The notes under the pieces are model-generated. The model was not told where the DNA came from. It was given only the letters and a program-made list of their open reading frames with translations, and made no database searches. A stretch of DNA of 14,097 nucleotides. Source: JAABRU01 sp050180235 (GTDB lineage Bacteria; Desulfobacterota; Desulfobacteria; Desulfobacterales; Desulfococcaceae). Shown piece after piece: positions 7,335-13,346 of the stretch. Both the position numbers and the translations under genes were made by a program. Position 1 is the stretch's first letter. Every line of letters begins with the position of its first letter. The stretch spans positions 1-14,097 of the forward strand of contig JBFXEJ010000136.1 in the NCBI GenBank assembly GCA_050180235.1, in the 5' to 3' direction.

Positions 7335-7497
7335 GGCTGCTGCTGATTATCCAGAATTCAATCTGGTCATGCACCGCCTGTAAATTTATTTCATTTCCAA
7401 AATCATCATTTCCCTATTGTCTGTTTTGCAGTATAAGTGTATCATCTTTTTCTGTCGTATATCCAAATCCGTTTTTACCCGTAAATGGGCACAGATT

Positions 7498-8241
7498 ATG
7501 GAAGATGAAAATCTTTATATCCGAAAAATATCCGCAAAACCCGGCTCGTTTAATGAAAAAACACAGTCTGTATGGGTGATTGCTGCTACAGAAAATCCAC
7601 TGCTCCGTTTTGATCTTTCTCAGCAGAAAATGGTACACCTTGTCCATCTGGTGGACGGTGCAATACTGCCCCGGAGCGGACAGGTTCCTCTGCTGGATAC
7701 CCATAACCGGGGAACGGTTGTCAGCATTATAGGAAGCGCTCGCAATTTCAGGGTATCAGGCAGAAATCTGGAATGCGAGGTGTTTTTTTCCGGAACAGAG
7801 GCAGGGAAAAATGCCGCCCAAAAGGTGAAAGAAGGTCATCTGACTGATTTTTCCGTAGGTTATATCATATTGGAAACATTCTGGATTCCGGAAGGACAGA
7901 CAAAGGAAATCAGGGGACGGACTTTCAAAGGGCCTTTGCGGGTGAACAGTCTCTGGCGTCTGATCGAACTTTCCATAGCGGCCATCGGTGCTGATGAAAA
8001 TGCCAAAGTCATATATGAAAAACAGAGAACTATGCCTGCGGAGCCTCAGATGGCAGAAATCTGCTCCGATACCGAAAGAGGCATACCCGAAATAGCCCAG
8101 GCAATCCTCAAAACCGTTATGGAAAAAAAAGAAACCGGTATAAAAACTGTCACGGAAAAAAGAAAATTCAGCTTTGTGGATATAGCTTTTTTTTCCTTTA
8201 TTGCCATGATGCTGCTGGGATGGATTTTCGGGATTTTTTAG
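7498..8241 (+). CDS. Prohead-protease-like protein with C-terminal membrane anchor
   Basis: The first 170 or so residues of this 247-aa protein look like an HK97-type phage prohead maturation protease. Visible: PLLDTHNR (64-71, candidate catalytic His69); a beta-rich stretch; VKEGHLTDFSVGY (110-122, candidate catalytic Ser119 in the usual S-V-G context); and LIELSIAAIGADENAKV (155-171), matching the family's 'E-hS-h-P-A-N-A' strand with Glu157. Unlike phage enzymes, the end (about 223-247, FSFVDIAFFSFIAMMLLGWIFGIF) is a hydrophobic helix, so the product should be a C-tail-anchored membrane protein with its protease domain in the cytoplasm. The neighbours are not phage genes: no portal, capsid or terminase is present. 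The ATG at 7498 is preferred over 7417 because the upstream part is not protein-like; the ribosome site is weak (GGG). A domesticated protease is the inference; the substrate is unknown. Confidence 0.7.
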   Translation: MEDENLYIRKISAKPGSFNEKTQSVWVIAATENPLLRFDLSQQKMVHLVHLVDGAILPRSGQVPLLDTHNRGTVVSIIGSARNFRVSGRNLECEVFFSGTEAGKNAAQKVKEGHLTDFSVGYIILETFWIPEGQTKEIRGRTFKGPLRVNSLWRLIELSIAAIGADENAKVIYEKQRTMPAEPQMAEICSDTERGIPEIAQAILKTVMEKKETGIKTVTEKRKFSFVDIAFFSFIAMMLLGWIFGIF

Positions 8242-8265
8242 CAGCATTTTTTTGACAGACAAAAA

Positions 8266-8336
8266 GTTTCCCACAGAGGACACAGAGAAAAAAACTCTGT
8301 GGTCTCTGTGAAACCTCTGTGTCCTCTGTGGGAAAC
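8266..8336. repeat. Large perfect palindrome, CACAGAG family
   Basis: Perfect 22-base arms (8266-8287 and 8315-8336; arm core TTTCCCACAGAGGACACAG) flank a 27-base loop that itself contains two more CTCTGTG units. It lies in the gap between the protease-like gene and the MFS-PlsC gene, and its right edge is 33 bases before the latter's ATG. A transcript through it would form a very stable hairpin. The arms are the same as those of the array at 12791-13298, apart from single-base changes. Confidence 0.9.
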
Positions 8337-8369
8337 AACACTTCTTTACGCAGAAAGGCAGGTTTGACG

Positions 8370-10265
8370 ATGGAAAATTCTCCACAGGAAAAAAACAGGG
8401 AACAGGGCCAGTTTGCCCTTTTTGGCGCACGGCGTTTTGCCCCGTTTTTCTGGACTCAGTTTCTGGGAGCCTTTAACGACAATGTGTTCAAAAATGCTCT
8501 GATGATTCTCATTGCATTTCAGGCATCTGCGGGACTTGATTCCAATATTCTGGTCAATATCGCGGCCGGGCTGTTCATTCTTCCCTTTTTTCTTTTTTCT
8601 GCTATGGCCGGTCAGATCAGTGACAAATATGACAAAGCCATGCTGATTCGCAAAATCAAGTTTGCAGAAATCATCATCATGGCCTGCGGCGCGGCCGCGT
8701 TTTATCTGAAAAATGTTTATCTGCTGATAGTTCTGCTTTTTCTCATGGGCGCACAGTCTGCATTTTTCGGGCCTGTGAAATACAGCATCATTCCCCAGCA
8801 TCTCAGACGCGAAGAAGTGGTGGGCGGCAACGCACTTGTCAGCATGGGAACCTTTGTCTCCATTCTTTTGGGAACCATGACCGGAGGAGTGCTGATTCAG
8901 CAGGGAAATATCCTTATCGGTCTCACGGTTTTTGCCATTGCACTGGCCGGATGGGGCGTAAGTTGCAAAATACCATCCGCACCGGCCGCTGACCCGGATT
9001 TGAAACTGGATTTGAACCCATTGACCCAGACATGGAACACCATTGGATTTGCCCGGCGCATTCATTCGGTTTTTCTTTCCGTGCTGGGAATTTCCTGGTT
9101 CTGGTTTCTGGGTTCTTCCTATCTGACCCAGATTCCCAATTTCACCAAAATTGTTCTCAGGGGAAATGAAAGTGTTGTCACTCTGCTGCTGACCATGTTT
9201 TCTGTGGGTATTGGCGTGGGCTCCCTGCTCTGCGAACGACTTTCGGGACGCAAAGTGGAACTGGGACTGGTTCCTCTGGGTTCTCTGGGACTGAGCATTT
9301 TCGGAATTGATCTGTTTCTGGCCTATGACACACCGGATACGGCCACACTTCTCAATATCAGCCAGTTTCTGGACACTCCGGGAAGCATCCGGGTACTTGC
9401 GGATTTGGTTCTGATTGGCATTTTCGGCGGATTTTACATTGTTCCCCTTAACGCGTTTATCCAGATGCGCACGGAACCTGCCTACCGCGCCCGCGTAATA
9501 GCTGCCAACAATATTCTCAATGCGCTTTTCATGGTGCTTTCCACTGTCATGGGCATTCTCCTTCTGGGCGTTCTGAAAATCAGCATCACAAAATTTTTCC
9601 TCATTGTTGCTCTGGGCAATATTGCGGTTGCCATTTATATCTATTCGGTTGTGCCGGAATTCGCCATGCGTTTTCTCATCTGGATACTCACGCATACCAT
9701 GTACCGTGTGCGCCATGAGGGACTGGAAAACATACCGGATGAAGGCCCGGCAGTGCTGGTCTGCAATCATGTGAGTTTTGTGGACGGGCTGCTCATTGCG
9801 GGAGCCTGCCGCAGACCCATACGTTTTATCATGTTTGAACCCATTTACCGCATTCCGGTGCTTCATTTTATTTTCCGCACAGGAAAGGCTGTTCCCATTG
9901 TATCCCAGCGGGAAAAACCGGAAATCTATGAACAGGCATTTGAGGAGATTGCACGGGGACTGGAGGCAGGCGATCTGTTCTGCATTTTTCCCGAAGGCAA
10001 AATCACAGCAGACGGGGAAATGGATGTTTTCAAACCCGGAATTGAAAAAATCATCCGGAGAACCCCGGTTCCGGTTATCCCTATGGCTTTGCGCGGACTG
10101 TGGGGAAGTTTTTTCAGCAAAAAATCCGGAAAAGCCATGAGCCGCATATCCGGACGCTTCTGGTCAAAAGTCCAGCTCGTGGCCGGAACTCCGGTCATGC
10201 CGGAACAGGTCACAGCCGAAGGACTGCGGAAAAAGGTTCTGCATTTGCGGGGGGAGCATCGCTGA
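8370..10265 (+). CDS. MFS transporter fused to PlsC-type acyltransferase
   Basis: This 631-aa protein joins an LplT-like major facilitator (about residues 15-430, roughly twelve hydrophobic segments, opening with FFWTQFLGAFNDNVFKNAL) to a 1-acylglycerol-phosphate acyltransferase domain. The acyltransferase shows NHVSFVD (466-472, the HX4D catalytic motif), FPEG (540-543) and a following PVPVIPMALRG strand. By analogy with LplT and Aas, the role would be flipping lysophospholipid across the inner membrane and re-acylating it on the cytoplasmic side. The third module of full LplT-PlsC-acyl-ACP-synthetase fusions (an AMP-binding domain) is absent: the protein stops soon after PlsC, and the next gene is a rhodanese. 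An acyl donor must therefore come from elsewhere. The ATG at 8370 has AAAGGCAGG upstream. An earlier in-frame ATG at 8319 lies inside the palindrome and is rejected. Confidence 0.9.
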   Translation: MENSPQEKNREQGQFALFGARRFAPFFWTQFLGAFNDNVFKNALMILIAFQASAGLDSNILVNIAAGLFILPFFLFSAMAGQISDKYDKAMLIRKIKFAEIIIMACGAAAFYLKNVYLLIVLLFLMGAQSAFFGPVKYSIIPQHLRREEVVGGNALVSMGTFVSILLGTMTGGVLIQQGNILIGLTVFAIALAGWGVSCKIPSAPAADPDLKLDLNPLTQTWNTIGFARRIHSVFLSVLGISWFWFLGSSYLTQIPNFTKIVLRGNESVVTLLLTMFSVGIGVGSLLCERLSGRKVELGLVPLGSLGLSIFGIDLFLAYDTPDTATLLNISQFLDTPGSIRVLADLVLIGIFGGFYIVPLNAFIQMRTEPAYRARVIAANNILNALFMVLSTVMGILLLGVLKISITKFFLIVALGNIAVAIYIYSVVPEFAMRFLIWILTHTMYRVRHEGLENIPDEGPAVLVCNHVSFVDGLLIAGACRRPIRFIMFEPIYRIPVLHFIFRTGKAVPIVSQREKPEIYEQAFEEIARGLEAGDLFCIFPEGKITADGEMDVFKPGIEKIIRRTPVPVIPMALRGLWGSFFSKKSGKAMSRISGRFWSKVQLVAGTPVMPEQVTAEGLRKKVLHLRGEHR

Positions 10266-10337
10266 TTTCCGGCATACACAAACAGGAATCGGAAGGCGGA
10301 ATGCCTTGACAATCATAACTGAAAGGAGGAAATGAAA

Positions 10338-11189
10338 ATGAGAAAACGATTATCTTTCATGCTGATTTTTTCTTTGTGTTTTCTGTTCTTTTCCACATTT
10401 TCCATTGGACAGGCAGCACCGGCTCCGGAAAAAAAACCGGAAGCTGCAATTACGGAAGTTGTCAAACCTGAATCGGTTCTTCCGAAACCGGATTCCGGAG
10501 TCCCCGAAATTCCCAAACCCGGAACGGATCTTCTGAAACCGGATTCTGCGCTTCCTGAAGTTCCCAAATCCGGAACGGATCTTCTGAAACCGGAAACTGC
10601 GGTTCCCGAAGTTCCCAAACCCGCAGCAGATACTTTGGAAAAGAAGAAAGAAAGTGCTGTTTCAGAAGCCCTCAAACCCGGAGCCGACCTTCCGGCTTCC
10701 AAGCAGACGGTTCTGGGACTGTATGTAACGGCAAAACAGGCTTATGACATGTGGAAATCTGATCCGGAAAAAATTCATATCATTGACTGCCGGACACCGG
10801 AGGAATACGTGTTTCTCGGTCATGCAGCAATGGCCTGCAATATTCCAAGCGAGTTTATGCGGTACAAACTCAAAGAGGAAAAAGGCAAACAGGAGCCTGT
10901 CATGGAGCAAAATCAGAATTTTGCAACTCTGGTCATGGAAAAATTTCAGCCTGATGACACCATCCTGGTCATGTGCCGTTCCGGAGGCCGGAGTGCAAAA
11001 TCCGTAAACAAACTTGCGGAGGCAGGTTTCAAAAATGTGTATAACATCACAGACGGATTTGAAGGGGATATGGTAAAGGATCCGGAAAGCTGCTTTAACG
11101 GAAAGAGGATGAAAAACGGATGGAAAAATTCCGGCAATCCCTGGACATACGAGCTCGCCCCGGAACAGGTGCATTTGCAGAAAGATTAA
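10338..11189 (+). CDS. Exported rhodanese-domain protein with Pro-rich repeat linker
   Basis: This 283-aa protein has three parts. First comes a signal peptide (MRKR, hydrophobic core to about residue 22, likely cleavage near GQAAPA). Next is a Pro/Lys/Glu-rich linker with three 17-residue repeats (50-100, KPDSxxPEVPKxGTDLL type). Last is a rhodanese domain (about 126-235) with IIDCRTPEEY and an active-site loop CRSGGRSAKS whose Cys213 would carry the persulfide or transferred sulfur. A conserved-looking tail (NGWKNSGNPWTYEL) follows. Two ATGs lie six bases apart. The GGAGG at 10325-10329 sits too close to the first (10332) and is well spaced for the second (10338), so the second is chosen. 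The protein should act in the periplasm, possibly in sulfur or thiol handling; the substrate is unknown. It lies 72 bases after the MFS-PlsC gene, perhaps in the same transcript. Confidence 0.88.
   Translation: MRKRLSFMLIFSLCFLFFSTFSIGQAAPAPEKKPEAAITEVVKPESVLPKPDSGVPEIPKPGTDLLKPDSALPEVPKSGTDLLKPETAVPEVPKPAADTLEKKKESAVSEALKPGADLPASKQTVLGLYVTAKQAYDMWKSDPEKIHIIDCRTPEEYVFLGHAAMACNIPSEFMRYKLKEEKGKQEPVMEQNQNFATLVMEKFQPDDTILVMCRSGGRSAKSVNKLAEAGFKNVYNITDGFEGDMVKDPESCFNGKRMKNGWKNSGNPWTYELAPEQVHLQKD
10485..10637 (+). repeat. In-frame 51-bp tandem repeat (three units)
   Basis: Units at 10485-10535, 10536-10586 and 10587-10637 encode three 17-residue copies of the KP(D/E)xxxPE(I/V)PKxxxDxL motif in the exported rhodanese. 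Units one and two are nearly identical in DNA as well, so expansion or contraction by slippage is likely. A weaker half-unit precedes it (KPEAAITEVVKPESVLP). Confidence 0.85.
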
Positions 11190-11270
11190 AAACAGCATCC
11201 GGTGTATTTTGTTTCCTGCCTTCCGATTCATTTTTTGGGCAGTGGATCAAACCGGTTTAATTACAGATTC

Positions 11271-12578
11271 TTATGTCAAAAATTTCCGGATATATCCATA
11301 GTCCGGTGTCAGTTCCCCCCTGTGCAGGATCACGGCCCGCTTCAGTTCAGGGCGGAGATTCATATCTTCAAAACTGCGGGAAAAATCAGCTTCGGCCAGA
11401 TTCGCTGCAAATTCCTTCAGCACACTGCTGAACCAGACCGAAGATTCTCTGGGCAGTTCCGCAGGCAGAATATCAACCGCCATGATGACCGGCCCTTTTC
11501 CCTCAAACCCATAACGGATTTCCCCGGTATCCGGATTGTAAACATATACCGGATTTCCCGGATCGCAGGTTTTCACATTACATTCCACAGCACCTTCCGG
11601 ATCGCAACTGATGTCCCCAATCACACGGAGCCGGGGCTGTTTTCCCTCTGCCCACATATCTTTGCACATTTCCTTTGTCAGGAGCCGGGGATAGCGGCTG
11701 TCCCAGTAAATGCCGTTGACCAGCAGGTTCAGATGCCCGGCATACCGCCAGAAAACATTTTCGTATTTTTCCTTTCCGTAACGGTAATATTCCTGATCAT
11801 TGAAAACTGTGCTTTTGTCTTTGGGACCTGCACAGTGTTCTTTCCTGAATATCACCTTGTAAATCTGTCTGTCTGAAAGATTTGTATTTCCGGATACTTC
11901 TGCCACTTTATCCGGCTCAGTTTCCTTAACCGGAAGCAGATCCAGAATCTCCTGCGCGCCTTTGGACACATTGCCGTAGCCGCTCAGTCCGATAATCAGG
12001 GGATGAATTGCCGGGGGTATTCCGTTTTTTTCTGTATCAGTGCGGATTTCACGGATAACTGCTTTTGCGGCTTCCAGATCGTGATAATGGCGGGCCTGCC
12101 GCAGACGGGTGAAGGGACTGGCAATGCCTTCAACTGCAAACCGCTGTCCCAAAGCCCAAAGAGAATTGATCATCCCGGACAGCCCGGCATAGCGTCCGAA
12201 AAAAATCAGTCTCCGGTTCTGATCATCCATGATCTTTTCATAGTCAATCAGCGTAATTTTTTTATCCATCATACTTCTGAGCATAGGCATATTATGGGGC
12301 TGTCCCTTGATCACATGGGCAAAAAAAACATAAATTTTGTTTTCTTCAAACAGGGCCGGGGGGATTTCCTTAATACCGATAATCATGTCACAGTCTTTGA
12401 GGTCATTCTGAACAGGAATTCCCTCTGCTGCAAACTCTGCATCCGTAAATGCCCGGTGCGGAGCAGACTGCATCACCATGTCAATCCCTTTTTCCCGCAG
12501 ATCTTTTATATCAGAAGGAACAAAAGGCACACGGCGTTCCCATACACTTTTATCTTCTTTGCGAATGCCGATTTTCAT
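11271..12578 (-). CDS. Stand-alone lysine-ketoglutarate reductase-like (LOR/SDH N-half) protein
   Basis: This 435-aa protein resembles the N-terminal lysine-2-oxoglutarate reductase half of the eukaryotic aminoadipic semialdehyde synthase (AASS), of the AlaDH/PNT-N fold. Matching segments in order: WERRVPFVPSD (13-23), GIKEIP (68-73), FFAHVIKGQPHNMPML (85-100), LIDYEKI (110-116), RYAGLSGMIN (129-138), an NAD(P)-binding GLSGYGNVSKGA (197-208), and later LLVNGIYWDSRYPRLLT and GDISCDPEGAVE. The saccharopine dehydrogenase half is absent, and no gene for it is nearby. The expected reaction is reductive coupling of lysine and 2-oxoglutarate to saccharopine, but bacterial stand-alone forms are poorly characterised and the substrate may differ. 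AGGAGG at 12589-12584 is 5 bases from the ATG at 12578; an upstream in-frame GTG (12584) overlaps that site, so it is not the start. A hairpin (12613-12655) lies in the leader. Confidence 0.82.
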   Translation of the reverse strand: MKIGIRKEDKSVWERRVPFVPSDIKDLREKGIDMVMQSAPHRAFTDAEFAAEGIPVQNDLKDCDMIIGIKEIPPALFEENKIYVFFAHVIKGQPHNMPMLRSMMDKKITLIDYEKIMDDQNRRLIFFGRYAGLSGMINSLWALGQRFAVEGIASPFTRLRQARHYHDLEAAKAVIREIRTDTEKNGIPPAIHPLIIGLSGYGNVSKGAQEILDLLPVKETEPDKVAEVSGNTNLSDRQIYKVIFRKEHCAGPKDKSTVFNDQEYYRYGKEKYENVFWRYAGHLNLLVNGIYWDSRYPRLLTKEMCKDMWAEGKQPRLRVIGDISCDPEGAVECNVKTCDPGNPVYVYNPDTGEIRYGFEGKGPVIMAVDILPAELPRESSVWFSSVLKEFAANLAEADFSRSFEDMNLRPELKRAVILHRGELTPDYGYIRKFLT

Positions 12579-12612
12579 ATACACCTCCTATGATGAGAGG
12601 TTGGGGAGAAAG

Positions 12613-12655
12613 GGATTTGGGGTTAGTAAATCCACAGCCCCTAATCCCCAAATCC
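12613..12655 (-). repeat. Leader hairpin upstream of the LKR-like gene
   Basis: GGATTTGGGGTTAG (12613-12626) is complementary to CTAATCCCCAAATCC (12641-12655) apart from a one-base bulge, around a 14-base loop. A second small perfect hairpin (CTGTAT/ATACAG, 12655-12671) abuts it. Both fall in the 5' side of the LKR-like gene, starting about 35 bases before its ATG. They could be a regulatory leader or just another dispersed palindrome; no T-run is present on the minus strand. Confidence 0.55.
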
Positions 12656-12671
12656 TGTATTTTCCATACAG

Positions 12672-12790
12672 TAAGGCATTTTTTCCCCTCATGCAAATTA
12701 TTCCGTTTCAGCATTGCTTTTTGCGGCATAATCTTATATATAAATAAATTTTGTTTTTATACATTAAAAAAACAGACTTTCCGTTCCTAT
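12672..12790. other. AT-rich spacer, no gene seen
   Basis: This spacer lies between the LKR-like leader hairpins and the palindrome array. It contains AT-rich runs (TATATATAAATAAA at about 12735-12750) where promoter elements for the minus-strand LKR-like gene could lie. No -35/-10 pair with good spacing was found. The whole gap from 12579 to 13346 has no credible ORF apart from frames running through the repeats. Confidence 0.5.
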
Positions 12791-13298
12791 AGTGCCGAAC
12801 TGAAAGTTTGGAAGTGTTTTCTTTCCCGCAGAGAACACAGAGAGTTTTTTATTTGGAAAACAAAAAATTCCCTCTGTGTCCTCTGTGGGAAACCCCGGCC
12901 CGGAGTGCCGAACTGAAAGTTTGGCAGTGGTTTGGTTTCCCACAGAGAACACAGAGATCTGCACAGAGAACACAGAGAGTTTTTTTATTTGGAAAACAAA
13001 AAATTCCCTCTGTGTCCCCTGTGGTTTTTTCCCTCTGTGATCTCTGTGGGAAACCCCGCCCCCGGCCCGGATTGCCGAAGGGAAAGTTTGTCAGCGGTTT
13101 TGTTTCCCACAGAGAACACAGAGAGTTGCACAGAGAACACAGAGAGTTTTTTTATTTGGAAAACAAAAAATTCCCTCTGTGTCCTCTGTGGTTTTTTTTT
13201 CTCTGTGTCCTCTGTGGGAAACCCCGCCTCCGGCCCGGATTGCCGAAGGGAAAGTTTGTCAGCGGTTTTGTTTCCCACAGAGAACACAGAGAGTTTTC
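12791..13298. repeat. Tandem array of 3.5 large CACAGAG palindromes
   Basis: Four units begin at 12791, 12904, 13071 and 13239, each opening with (A/G)TTGCCGAA- or GTGCCGAA-type sequence. Units are about 113, 167 and 168 bases, then a final partial unit. Each full unit is a hairpin with 22-base arms: 12821-12842 with 12872-12893; 12935-12956 with 13033-13054; 13102-13123 with 13201-13222. The second and third pairs have one mismatch each. The fourth unit keeps only its left arm (13270-13291). Loops contain the shared TTTATTTGGAAAACAAAAAA segment, and units two and three have an extra internal CACAGAGAACACAGAGAG copy. Open frames across it are repeat artefacts. The right edge is about 50 bases before the trpS start. 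Confidence 0.9.
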
Positions 13299-13346
13299 TG
13301 TTCAAAAACAATTAAATTTATTTCAATTACAGGAGATTTTTGCACA

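Larger units (their letters stand above)
6919..7497. other. Gene-free gap rich in dispersed repeats
   Basis: This 579-base gap holds no credible gene. An open frame at 6925-7143 has no ribosome site, has low-complexity-like composition and runs into a dispersed repeat. The gap carries one copy of the 33-base repeat (7073-7105) and three palindromic elements (7152-7213, 7264-7293, 7312-7334). Such accumulation suggests an intergenic sink for small repeats or the remains of a decayed insert. No promoter for the downstream protease-like gene was identified with confidence. Confidence 0.7.

Noticed and set aside
8346..9866. 506-aa minus-strand ORF opposite the MFS-PlsC gene
   Set aside because: A shadow frame rich in His, Asn and Gln with no hydrophobic core; the plus strand has clear family motifs throughout.
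10306..10337. TTGACA as a promoter for the rhodanese gene
   Set aside because: A -10 element at normal spacing would fall inside or past the ribosome site and start codon.
12791..13298. CRISPR array
   Set aside because: Units are long, palindromic and share their whole length including loops; there are no short constant repeats with unique spacers and no cas genes.
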